From positions 6,726-12,182 of the forward strand of contig DBWE01000130.1 of the NCBI GenBank assembly GCA_002308315.1: DNA of 5,457 bases, written 5' to 3'. The stretch comes from Clostridiales bacterium UBA1246. Its GTDB lineage: Bacteria; Bacillota; Clostridia; Oscillospirales; Oscillospiraceae. Positions 1-5,457 of this stretch are shown here, in pieces. Under the pieces are notes generated by a model that was not told the origin of the DNA, ran no database searches, and saw nothing but the letters and a program-made list of their open reading frames with translations. The stretch's first letter is position 1, and each line of letters opens with the position of its first letter. A program made the translations under genes and the position numbers.

Positions 1-25
1 CCATGTCCCGAGGACATGGTATAAT
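1..25 (+). promoter_or_regulatory. Extended -10 promoter with adjacent 19-bp dyad (putative operator)
   Basis: A consensus TATAAT lies at 20-25, preceded by TGG, so it reads TGnTATAAT, an extended -10 element. Directly upstream, CCATGTCC (1-8) and GGACATGG (12-19) form a perfect inverted repeat around CGA. The dyad fills the space between the -10 and where a -35 would lie, just outside the window. Transcription would start near 32, giving the oxidoreductase a leader of about 75 nt that includes GC-rich, imperfectly self-complementary sequence (about 38-68). An operator role is inferred from position only. The dyad could instead be the end of a terminator hairpin of an upstream gene, but no T-run follows it. 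Confidence 0.6.
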
Positions 26-108
26 GTATCGTACGCTGCGCGTTCCGCCCTTCCCGGACGGCGCGCGCTCAACCGACGACGGGCAAAACCACAGTAAAGG
101 AAAAGACA

Positions 109-1497
109 ATGAAAACAGACGTTCTGATAATAGGCGCCGGACCGGCCGGTATTTTCACCGCCATCGAGATGATCAACCGCGGCAGCCGCAAAAAGATAAC
201 CATAGTCGAAAAGGGCAAGGCCGTGGAGGACCGCAGCTGCCCCAAAAGCGTCACGCAGCGCTGCGTGAGCTGCAAGCCGAACTGCAATATCACGACCGGC
301 TTTTCCGGCGCGGGCGCGTTTTCGGACGGCAAGCTTTCCCTCAGCTGCGAGGTGGGCGGAGAGCTGCCCTCTCTCATAGGCAGCGAGCTTGCCCAGCAGA
401 CCATAGACTATACGGACGGGATCTACCTTTCCTTCGGCGCCGACACTCACGTTGAGGGCTCCGAGGAAACGGACGAGGTCCGGGACATACGCCGCCGCGC
501 CATAGGCGCCGGACTGAAGCTGGTGCTGTGCCCGATACGTCATCTCGGCACGGAAAAGGCCCACGATCTTTACGCCTCCATCGAGAGCTTTCTTGTCGAA
601 AAAGGCGTTGAGCTGCTGCTGGAGACCGAATGCACCAATCTTATAATGGAAAACGAATGCTGCCGGGGCGCGGAGATAGTCAAAGACGGCCGCGGCGACT
701 CGATTTACGCCGACGAGGTGGTCGTAGCCACGGGGCGCAGGGGCGCGGCGTGGCTGGAGGACATCTGCGTGGAGCACGGCATAGCCCACCAGCCCGGGAC
801 CGTCGACATAGGCGTGAGGGTAGAGGTGCGCAGCGAGGTGCTCGAAACGGTCAACCGCGTGCTTTACGAATCCAAGCTCATAGGCTATCCCAAGCCCTTC
901 AAGAACAAGGTCCGCACCTTCTGTCAGAATCCCGGCGGCTTCGTGTCCCAGGAAAACTACGACAACGGCCTTGCGGTCGTAAACGGTCATTCATACAAGG
1001 ACATCAAATCCGAGAACACCAACGTCGCCATACTCTGCTCGCATAATTTCAGCGTTCCCTTCAATCAGCCGATAGAGTACGCCCAGAAGGTAGGCGAGCT
1101 TACCAACATGCTCGCCGACGGGCGCATACTCGTCCAGCGCTACGGGGACATACTCGACGGCAAGCGCACCTGGGACAAGGAGCTGGCCTACTCCAACGTC
1201 CGCCCCACTCTCCCCGACGCCGTCGCCGGCGACATCACCTCCGCCATGCCCTACCGCTCCATGATAAACATTATCAATTTCATCCAGGCCATGGACGAGG
1301 TCGTCCCCGGCTTCGCCGCGCACGAGACCCTGCTTTATTCCCCCGAGCTGAAGTTCTACTCCAACCGCGTAAAAATGGACACGGATTTCAATACCAACGT
1401 CAAGGGGCTCCACTGCCTGGGCGACTCCAGCGGCTGGACCCGCGGTCTGATGATGGCCTCGGCCATGGGCGTGCTTATGGGGAGGAAGCTGGTATGA
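109..1497 (+). CDS. FAD-dependent oxidoreductase (NAD(FAD)-utilizing dehydrogenase, COG2509-like)
   Basis: This is a 462-residue cytoplasmic flavoprotein; its substrate is unknown. The N-terminus has the Rossmann dinucleotide-binding motif GAGPAG (residues 9-14), followed by an acidic residue at the end of the second strand (E34), as expected for binding the FAD ribose. An ATGRR motif (207-211) and a C-terminal LGDSSG (437-442) complete the usual three FAD contacts. Cysteines C44, C52, C55 and C59 cluster just before a GAGAFSDGKL segment (67-76); this layout resembles the uncharacterised COG2509 dehydrogenases. The start is supported by AAAGGA at 96-101, seven bases upstream, and by the Rossmann strand beginning at residue 4. 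The stop overlaps the next start (ATGA), so the gene is probably translationally coupled to the thioesterase. The family call is firm. The physiological reaction is not known, and a role for the cysteines in redox chemistry or Fe-S binding is only inference. Confidence 0.88.
   Translation: MKTDVLIIGAGPAGIFTAIEMINRGSRKKITIVEKGKAVEDRSCPKSVTQRCVSCKPNCNITTGFSGAGAFSDGKLSLSCEVGGELPSLIGSELAQQTIDYTDGIYLSFGADTHVEGSEETDEVRDIRRRAIGAGLKLVLCPIRHLGTEKAHDLYASIESFLVEKGVELLLETECTNLIMENECCRGAEIVKDGRGDSIYADEVVVATGRRGAAWLEDICVEHGIAHQPGTVDIGVRVEVRSEVLETVNRVLYESKLIGYPKPFKNKVRTFCQNPGGFVSQENYDNGLAVVNGHSYKDIKSENTNVAILCSHNFSVPFNQPIEYAQKVGELTNMLADGRILVQRYGDILDGKRTWDKELAYSNVRPTLPDAVAGDITSAMPYRSMINIINFIQAMDEVVPGFAAHETLLYSPELKFYSNRVKMDTDFNTNVKGLHCLGDSSGWTRGLMMASAMGVLMGRKLV
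1481..1485 (+). promoter_or_regulatory. Ribosome binding site of the thioesterase, inside the upstream gene
   Basis: GGAGG lies eight bases before the ATG at 1494, within the last codons of the oxidoreductase. It fixes the thioesterase start and supports coupled translation through the ATGA overlap. Confidence 0.75.
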
Positions 1498-1904
1498 CCG
1501 TCACCTGCGAGATCAACACCCGTTACCCGGAGTGCGACAGGATGGGCGTGGTGCATCACGCCGTGTATCCCATATGGTACGAGCAGGCGCGCCTTGAGTG
1601 GCTCGAGCGCGCCGGGCTGCGCTTTGAGGAGCTCAGCGCCCTCGGCGTGAACCCCGCCATGGTGGACCTGCACATAAAATACAAGGGCGCCGCGACCTAT
1701 CCCCAGACCCTGTACATCACGGTGCGCCCGGAGAGCTTCGCTCCGAAAAAGCTGGGGCTGAGCTATACGCTTACCGACGCCTCCGGCGTCCTTTTGGGCG
1801 AGGCGGAGACCTTTCATATATGGACCGGTCCCGACAACCGCTCCTTCGACCTGGAGCGGGGGCTGCCGGAAATGTACGCAAGGCTTAAGGCCGCGTTTGA
1901 ATGA
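1494..1904 (+). CDS. Acyl-CoA thioesterase, YbgC/FadM-like hotdog fold (4HBT family)
   Basis: This 136-residue protein has the length of a single-hotdog thioesterase. Such enzymes hydrolyse acyl-CoA thioesters to free acid and CoA in the cytoplasm, usually as tetramers. The N-terminal signature is clear: RYPECDRMGVVHHAVY (10-25), followed by WYEQAR (28-33). D15 matches the catalytic aspartate of YbgC and 4-hydroxybenzoyl-CoA thioesterases, and G18 and H22 fit the surrounding active-site motif. The central helix continues as LEWLERAG and the sheet runs to about residue 113. The gene overlaps the flavoprotein by four bases and has its own GGAGG, so the two are almost certainly co-transcribed. 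The pairing hints at a shared acyl-CoA or aromatic-acid substrate, but nothing in the sequence names it. A strong terminator follows 25 bases after the stop. Confidence 0.88.
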   Translation: MTVTCEINTRYPECDRMGVVHHAVYPIWYEQARLEWLERAGLRFEELSALGVNPAMVDLHIKYKGAATYPQTLYITVRPESFAPKKLGLSYTLTDASGVLLGEAETFHIWTGPDNRSFDLERGLPEMYARLKAAFE

Positions 1905-1929
1905 ACGCGGGCAGCAGACAGGAAAACTG

Positions 1930-1975
1930 CGCGGGGCATTTTGAGTATTTCAAAATGCCCCGCGAATTCATTTTT
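1930..1975. terminator. Bidirectional intrinsic terminator between convergent genes
   Basis: The arms 1930-1944 and 1950-1964 are perfectly complementary over 15 bp (beginning CGCGGGGC) with a GTATT loop. On the + strand a run of five T (1971-1975) follows after GAATTCA. On the - strand the stem is followed by CAG and then TTTT. The hairpin lies between the stops of the thioesterase (1904) and the MATE transporter (1983), so it can end both transcripts. Confidence 0.85.
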
Positions 1976-1982
1976 ACCGTTT

Positions 1983-3386
1983 TTACGCCTCCGCCGTTAC
2001 GACCGCCTCGTCTCCCTGCCGCTTCATCCGCCTCATGATCAGCTCGTAGCAAACGGTCAGCATCAGGAACGTGATGAGCCAGGATATGGGATAGGTCATG
2101 AACAGGAACCGCATATTGTGGAACGCCGGCAGACGGAATATCGTGCTGACCCACGCTATCCTCGTAACGCATATCCCGAATATGGATATCAGCATCGGTC
2201 CGGTGGAGCGTCCCATCCCGCGTATTATTCCCGTCATGACGTCGTGCAGGCCGTTGAGACAGTACGGCAGGCAGATATACGTCATGCGCACCACGCCGTA
2301 TTCTATCGCCTCGGGCGAGTCGGCGAGGTAGATCGACAGCAGGGGCCGCGCGAAGAAGAATATCGTCCAGCCCATCACTATGCCTACGGCCGTCACGCAG
2401 CCGAGGCAGATAAGGCGTATGCGTCCTATGCGTTTATAAAGGCGGGCTCCGTAATTCTGCCCGACGAAATTCATTCCGGCATGGTGAAAAGCGTTCATGG
2501 AGATGAACACGAAGCTTTCCACGTTTCCCGCGGCGGAGCTGCCCGCAAGCACCACCGAGCCGAAGGAATTTACGGAGGACTGTATTATCACGTTGGATAT
2601 GCCGAACAGACTGCCCTGTATCCCCGCGGGCAGACCCACCGCGATGATGCGCAGCAGAGGCTTTCTGCGTATCTTCATTTTTCCGAATACGAGTCTGCAG
2701 CAGTCGTCTCTCCGCGCGAGGGCCGCCAGCACCAGCACCGCGGCAAGAGTCTGCGATATCGCCGTGGCCAGCGCCACGCCCGCCACGTCCATTCTGAACA
2801 CCGTGACGAAAAGCAGGTTCAGCAGCACGTTCAGCACCCCGGCGACCGTAAGGAAGATTAGCGGCCTGCGCGTGTCTCCCACGGCTCTGAGTATCGCCGC
2901 GCCGTAGTTGTAGAGCATGCTCTGCGTCATGCCGCAGAAATATATGCGCATATAAAGCGCGGAAAGGCCGATGACGTTTTCTGGCGTGCCCATCCACTTC
3001 AGGAACTGCCTGGAAAAGCATATGCCTATCGCGGAAAGCATCAGCCCGCTTATGAACGCCGTGGGGATCGCGGTATGCACCGTTTCGTGGGCAGCCCCGT
3101 CGTCGTTCGCGCCCACGTTTACCGCGACGTTCACCCCCGCCCCCACCGACAGGCCGGTGAACAGGTTCACCATCAGTCCGATAAGCGCGCCGGTCGCGCC
3201 GACCGCGCCCACGGAATTGCTGCCGCAGAACTGTCCGACCACCACCATGTCGGCGGCGTTGAAAAGCAGCTGCAGGATGCCGGTGAACATCACCGGCAGC
3301 GCGTAAAGTATGATCTTGGCGAGCATCGGCCCGTGGCACATGTCCATCTTGTAGCTCGAGCGCCGTTCAATCCTGGGGTTAAGCAT
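1983..3386 (-). CDS. MATE family efflux transporter
   Basis: This is a 467-residue integral membrane protein of the usual MATE length, predicted to have 12 helices in two pseudo-symmetric halves. MATE proteins export cationic drugs, toxins or metabolites in exchange for Na+ or H+. The first helix (about 21-40) starts right after the CHGPMLAKI segment typical of the family's N-terminus. RAVGDTRRP (167-175) and the matching RGMGRSTGP (389-397) mark equivalent positions in the two halves. FVGQNYGA (307-314) is a characteristic MATE signature, with a degenerate counterpart NVGANDDGA in the first half. An in-frame ATG at 3479 would add 31 residues, but it lies upstream of the predicted promoter, so ATG 3386 was chosen. 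The Shine-Dalgarno options are imperfect (GGAG 3 nt away, GGAGG 13 nt away), and ATG 3347 remains possible. The substrate cannot be read from the sequence. The gene converges on the thioesterase with a shared terminator. Confidence 0.9.
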   Translation of the reverse strand: MLNPRIERRSSYKMDMCHGPMLAKIILYALPVMFTGILQLLFNAADMVVVGQFCGSNSVGAVGATGALIGLMVNLFTGLSVGAGVNVAVNVGANDDGAAHETVHTAIPTAFISGLMLSAIGICFSRQFLKWMGTPENVIGLSALYMRIYFCGMTQSMLYNYGAAILRAVGDTRRPLIFLTVAGVLNVLLNLLFVTVFRMDVAGVALATAISQTLAAVLVLAALARRDDCCRLVFGKMKIRRKPLLRIIAVGLPAGIQGSLFGISNVIIQSSVNSFGSVVLAGSSAAGNVESFVFISMNAFHHAGMNFVGQNYGARLYKRIGRIRLICLGCVTAVGIVMGWTIFFFARPLLSIYLADSPEAIEYGVVRMTYICLPYCLNGLHDVMTGIIRGMGRSTGPMLISIFGICVTRIAWVSTIFRLPAFHNMRFLFMTYPISWLITFLMLTVCYELIMRRMKRQGDEAVVTAEA

Positions 3387-3444
3387 ATTCTCCGTCCCGC
3401 CTCCGCCCTTTTCCCGGGCCCCGAGGCCGTTGTTTTTTCTAACG

Positions 3445-3473
3445 ACTATAATACTTTTTTCCCCGGCAGGCAA
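3445..3473 (-). promoter_or_regulatory. Predicted promoter of the MATE gene
   Basis: On the - strand a -35-like TTGCCT (3468-3473) and a -10 TATAGT (3445-3450) are separated by 17 bp. The spacer contains an A6 tract, and a second A6 tract (3432-3437) lies at the expected start of the transcript. Initiation near 3438 would give a leader of about 50 nt before ATG 3386. The match to consensus is fair (4/6 and 5/6). Confidence 0.5.
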
Positions 3474-3477
3474 GCAC

Positions 3478-3517
3478 AAAATAGTTATCGCGGCGCCGGC
3501 CCGTGGGCCGACGCCGC
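3478..3517 (-). terminator. Weak intrinsic terminator after the alarmone synthetase
   Basis: A GC-rich stem spans 3490-3517: six pairs, one C-A mismatch, five pairs and a four-base loop. On the - strand it is followed by GATAACTATTTT. The T-run is short and offset from the stem, so termination may be partial. It sits between the synthetase stop (3565) and the MATE promoter, which fits separate transcription units. Confidence 0.4.
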
Positions 3518-3564
3518 AGACTTCGTTTGGATCGTTCTTCCGCGCCCGGGAAACCGTGCGCCGC

Positions 3565-4257
3565 TCAGCCCGCCGCGGCGACGTCCGAGCGTATTTTTTC
3601 CATCCTGCGGTCTATCTCCGCGCTTATCTCCGCGCAGGCCAGCAGCTCCTCCGCCATCGCGGCAGACTCCGCGTTCTTTTTATATCTCAGCTTGTGCTCC
3701 AGGCTCGCCCACATGTCCATGGCGAGCGTGCGCAGCTGGACCTCCACCTTCATCAGCCGCTTGCTGTTGTGCAGGAAGATCGGCGTGGCGATGATAAGAT
3801 GCAGGCTCCGGTAGCCGTTGGATTTCGGTTCGGCTATATAGTCCTTTTTCTGCAGCAGCAGAACGTCGTCCTGCTTCAGCAGCGAGTCGGCGAGCATATA
3901 GATATCCGAGCTGAAGGAGCATATCACCCGCACCCCGGCTATGTCGTTTATGTTCTGCTCGATGCTCTCCACGGTCATGGGAAAACCGTTTCTGAGCAGT
4001 TTTTTCATTATGCTTTCGGGCTTTTTCAGGCGCACCTTGACCGTTTCTATCGGGTTTCTGTCGTCTCCGAGGGACAGCTCCTCGTTCAGCACTCTGAATT
4101 TGGTCTCCACTTCCATCATCGCGCAGCGATATCGCGTCATAAGCTCCCTGTAAGGCTCGGCGTACTCCTTCAGCCATTCCGCCGCTTCCCCCGCCGGCAG
4201 GCTTATCCCGAGCGCCCGGCCGATCTCCTCCGTGAGATCCGTTTCCGTTCCGTTCAT
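3565..4257 (-). CDS. Small alarmone synthetase (single-domain RelA/SpoT-type GTP pyrophosphokinase, RelQ/YjbM-like)
   Basis: This 230-residue cytoplasmic enzyme is expected to transfer pyrophosphate from ATP to the 3' hydroxyl of GDP or GTP, making (p)ppGpp. The synthetase motifs appear in order: VRLKKPESI (75-83), NDIAGVRV (104-111) with metal-binding D105, KDYIAEPKSNGYRSLH (138-153) for nucleotide binding, and EVQLRT (172-177) with catalytic E172, followed by the typical DMWASLEHKLRYK (181-193). There is no HD hydrolase domain before it and no TGS or ACT domain after it, so this is a stand-alone synthetase rather than a long Rel. A helical C-terminus (about 195-225) matches the tail used for tetramer assembly in RelQ. 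The start has GGAAGGA nine bases upstream (4267-4273). It is transcribed from its own near-consensus promoter. It is slightly longer than B. subtilis YjbM because of an extended N-terminal helix. Whether it is RelQ-like or RelP-like is not certain. Confidence 0.92.
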   Translation of the reverse strand: MNGTETDLTEEIGRALGISLPAGEAAEWLKEYAEPYRELMTRYRCAMMEVETKFRVLNEELSLGDDRNPIETVKVRLKKPESIMKKLLRNGFPMTVESIEQNINDIAGVRVICSFSSDIYMLADSLLKQDDVLLLQKKDYIAEPKSNGYRSLHLIIATPIFLHNSKRLMKVEVQLRTLAMDMWASLEHKLRYKKNAESAAMAEELLACAEISAEIDRRMEKIRSDVAAAG

Positions 4258-4298
4258 CCTTCACCGTCCTTCCGCAGCTTCGCTTTCGTACCGATAAC

Positions 4299-4327
4299 AT
4301 TATATACGCGCTCTTTCTTTTTTTCAA
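4299..4327 (-). promoter_or_regulatory. Near-consensus promoter of the alarmone synthetase
   Basis: On the - strand TTGAAA (4322-4327) and TATAAT (4299-4304) are spaced by exactly 17 bp, with an A-rich start to the spacer. This matches the housekeeping sigma consensus at 5/6 and 6/6. Initiation near 4292 gives a leader of about 35 nt, so the gene can be expressed independently of the deacetylase upstream. Confidence 0.8.
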
Positions 4328-4336
4328 GCTGCGCTT

Positions 4337-4383
4337 CCCCCGCCGTCACGCGGGGCGCTGGCGTCCCGCGTGATCCGTCACGG
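4337..4383 (-). repeat. Overlapping inverted repeats at the deacetylase stop codon
   Basis: TCACGCGGG (4346-4354) and CCCGCGTGA (4365-4373) are perfect 9-bp arms around a 10-base loop, and the outer arm contains the TGA stop. CGTGA (4369-4373) can instead pair with TCACG (4378-4382). A third option pairs 4338-4343 with 4350-4355. No T-run follows on the - strand, so this is not a canonical terminator. Only the repeats are seen; any function is unknown. Confidence 0.45.
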
Positions 4384-5122
4384 TCTGTCCGTCAAGTATC
4401 AGCTCGGAGACCGGCACGACGGTGTAGCCGTTTCCGAGAAGGTATTCTATTATCGCTCCCAGCGCCTCGGGCGTATGCAGCGCGGCGTTGTGGAACAGCA
4501 CTATGCTCCCCGGGGCGACCCTTGACGTTACTCTCTTGTATATCGTATCCGCGTCGAGATCCTTCCAGTCGAGGCTGTCCACGTCCCATTGGATCACCTC
4601 CATGCCCATGGCGTTCACCGCCGCGACCACGTGGTCGTCGTATTCCCCGTACGGACAGCGGAACAGCGACGGCCTCACTCCGGTTATGGCCTCTATCCTG
4701 TCGCTGCAGGCGTTAATATTGCTCTCTATCTCTTCCGGGGAAAGCCTGTTGAAATGCGCGTGGTCGTCGGAATGGTTCATCACCTCGTGCCCGGCGTCGA
4801 AAAGGGCCCTGACCGATTCGGGATACTTTTCCGCCCAGCTTCCTACGACGAAAAAGGTCGCCCTTACGTTGTACGCCGCGAGTATGTCGATGAGCTTCTG
4901 CGTGTCGTCGTTTCCCCAAGCCGCATCGAAGCTCAGAGAACAGAACTTCCCGTCGCGCTCCACGCTGTATATCGGTATCCTGCGCGAGGCGGCCGAGGCC
5001 GCGATGAACACGGGGCTGTTCACCGCCGCGAATATCAGCGCCACGGCAAGCATAATGCCCGCGGTCGTCAGCGCTCTGCGTCCGCGGGCCGTCATCCTTT
5101 GCGTAAAAGCGAAACCGCGCAT
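4346..5122 (-). CDS. Membrane-anchored polysaccharide deacetylase (CE4/NodB domain, PdaB-like)
   Basis: This 258-residue protein has a basic N-terminus, one hydrophobic segment (about 17-42, anchor or signal peptide ending in AASAAS) and an extracytoplasmic NodB-type deacetylase domain (about 58-245). CE4 enzymes remove N-acetyl groups from glycans such as peptidoglycan. The motifs appear in order: SFDAAWGNDDT (64-74) with catalytic-base D66, HSDDH (117-121) with metal-ligand histidines, RCPYG (155-159), WDVDSLDW (179-186) and LFH (209-211). In motif 1 the second aspartate of the classical TFDDG is absent and replaced by AAWG, as in PdaB-type sporulation or cell-wall deacetylases of Firmicutes. 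The start has a strong AAGGAGG six bases away. The upstream gene is uxaC, separated by a hairpin-bearing spacer, and no convincing promoter was seen there. The glycan substrate and any link to sporulation are inference. Confidence 0.9.
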   Translation of the reverse strand: MRGFAFTQRMTARGRRALTTAGIMLAVALIFAAVNSPVFIAASAASRRIPIYSVERDGKFCSLSFDAAWGNDDTQKLIDILAAYNVRATFFVVGSWAEKYPESVRALFDAGHEVMNHSDDHAHFNRLSPEEIESNINACSDRIEAITGVRPSLFRCPYGEYDDHVVAAVNAMGMEVIQWDVDSLDWKDLDADTIYKRVTSRVAPGSIVLFHNAALHTPEALGAIIEYLLGNGYTVVPVSELILDGQTVTDHAGRQRPA

Positions 5123-5128
5123 GGTATT

Positions 5129-5135
5129 CCTCCTT
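5129..5135 (-). promoter_or_regulatory. Strong Shine-Dalgarno of the deacetylase
   Basis: AAGGAGG on the - strand lies six bases before the ATG at 5122. This is a near-perfect anti-16S match at optimal spacing and fixes the start codon. Confidence 0.85.
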
Positions 5136-5151
5136 TACGTGCTGCCGGACC

Positions 5152-5195
5152 TTGCGGGCCGGCGTGCCGGGATATCCCGGCACGTCAGCCCGCAA
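5152..5195. repeat. Long GC-rich palindrome between uxaC and the deacetylase
   Basis: The core 5163-5184 is a perfect 22-base palindrome (11-bp arms meeting at GATATC). It is flanked by a further outer stem, 5152-5159 with 5188-5195, interrupted by two mismatched positions. CCGG at 5145-5148 and 5199-5202 could extend it. On the - strand a T5 run comes before the stem and no T-run follows it, and the + strand has A5 after the stem. It therefore does not fit an intrinsic terminator in either direction. It may be an mRNA processing or stability hairpin between the two genes, or a protein-binding palindrome. Confidence 0.7.
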
Positions 5196-5245
5196 AAACC
5201 GGGTTCGTATTCAAATACTATGCGCGGCGCCGCGTCATGATGCTT

Positions 5246-5457
5246 TCACTCCGCCCCGAAATACCTCATGGCGTTGTTGTAACAGATATCCCTCACCGCC
5301 GAGCCGACGGCGGCGATATCCGCGGGATATTCCCCGTTCTCTATCCAGTCTCCCAGCAGCGAGCAGAGTATCCTTCGGAAATATTCGTGCCTCGTATAGC
5401 TGAGGAAGCTGCGCGAGTCGGTGAGCATTCCGACGAAGTTGCCGAGGCAGCCGAGCG
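5246..5457 (-). CDS. uxaC: Glucuronate isomerase, C-terminal part (gene continues beyond the right edge)
   Basis: Only the last 70 codons are present. They read [20 protein letters not shown], then [18 protein letters not shown], and end [13 protein letters not shown] before a TGA stop. This is the highly conserved C-terminal end of uronate isomerase, which interconverts D-glucuronate and D-fructuronate (and D-galacturonate and D-tagaturonate) in the cytoplasm at the first step of hexuronate catabolism. The enzyme belongs to the amidohydrolase superfamily. The conserved DSR and RHEYFRR stretches leave little doubt. The remaining several hundred residues and the start lie outside the window. 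The stop is 123 bases upstream of the deacetylase start on the same strand, so co-transcription is possible, subject to the intervening hairpin. Confidence 0.93.
   Translation of the reverse strand, partial: LGCLGNFVGMLTDSRSFLSYTRHEYFRRILCSLLGDWIENGEYPADIAAVGSAVRDICYNNAMRYFGAE

Noticed and set aside
3..455. Open frame on the + strand overlapping the start of the flavoprotein
   Set aside because: It is out of frame with a clearly conserved gene, is Arg/Pro-rich and low in recognisable motifs, and begins in the dyad. It is a shadow of GC-rich coding sequence.
1941..2861. 306-codon + strand frame antisense to the MATE gene
   Set aside because: It starts inside the terminator stem and encodes a His/Arg/Tyr-rich sequence with no family resemblance, while the opposite strand carries full MATE signatures.
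3387..3479. N-terminal extension of the MATE transporter from ATG 3479
   Set aside because: The extra residues are Gly/Lys-rich and unlike MATE N-termini, and the predicted promoter lies within them.
3541..3562. Second hairpin downstream of the alarmone synthetase stop (GCGC/CGG arms around a GAAA loop on the + strand)
   Set aside because: It is short, interrupted by a mismatch and not followed by a T-run, so it was not listed as a terminator.
3430..4716. 428-codon + strand frame spanning the alarmone synthetase and part of the deacetylase
   Set aside because: It crosses two well-supported genes, a promoter and a terminator on the other strand, and has no motif of its own.
5152..5195. Intrinsic terminator of uxaC
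   Set aside because: The stem is strong, but no T-run follows it on the - strand. The T5 run precedes the stem instead.
4488..5240. 250-codon + strand frame antisense to the deacetylase
   Set aside because: It is the antisense shadow of a gene with all CE4 motifs and a strong Shine-Dalgarno, and its Ser/Ala-rich product matches no family recognised.
5136..5245. Promoter for the deacetylase in the uxaC spacer
   Set aside because: AT-rich sequence near 5208-5221 gives only poor -10-like matches (TAGTAT) with no acceptable -35 at 16-18 bp.

Overview
The window is GC-rich bacterial DNA holding five complete protein-coding genes and the 3' end of a sixth. Gene density is high, and no RNA gene, CRISPR array, insertion sequence or phage gene was seen. 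The families point to an anaerobic member of the Bacillota, most likely a GC-rich Clostridia lineage such as those of the gut. The evidence is a stand-alone small alarmone synthetase, a PdaB-like membrane-anchored deacetylase, a COG2509-type flavoprotein with a cysteine cluster, and frequent AUA isoleucine codons in otherwise GC-rich genes. This placement is inference; no marker gene fixes it.

Left block (1-1904, + strand): an extended -10 promoter sits directly beside a perfect 8-bp dyad. It precedes a two-gene operon: an FAD-dependent oxidoreductase (109-1497) overlapping by four bases (ATGA) a hotdog-fold acyl-CoA thioesterase (1494-1904). A perfect 15-bp stem with T-runs on both sides (1930-1975) ends this unit and the convergent unit to its right.

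Right block (1983-5457, - strand), in transcription order from the right edge: the last 70 codons of glucuronate isomerase (uxaC); a spacer with a very long hairpin (5152-5195); a membrane-anchored polysaccharide deacetylase with a strong ribosome binding site; a single-domain (p)ppGpp synthetase with its own near-consensus promoter; a weak terminator-like hairpin; and a MATE-family multidrug/cation antiporter with its own promoter.

The genes do not form one obvious pathway. The left operon looks metabolic (flavin redox plus acyl-CoA hydrolysis, substrates unknown). The right block is a series of largely separate units: hexuronate catabolism, cell-wall glycan modification, stringent-response signalling and efflux. 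No clearly novel system is evident. The items most worth a second look are the dyad/promoter at the left edge, the long palindrome between uxaC and the deacetylase, and the cysteine cluster of the flavoprotein.
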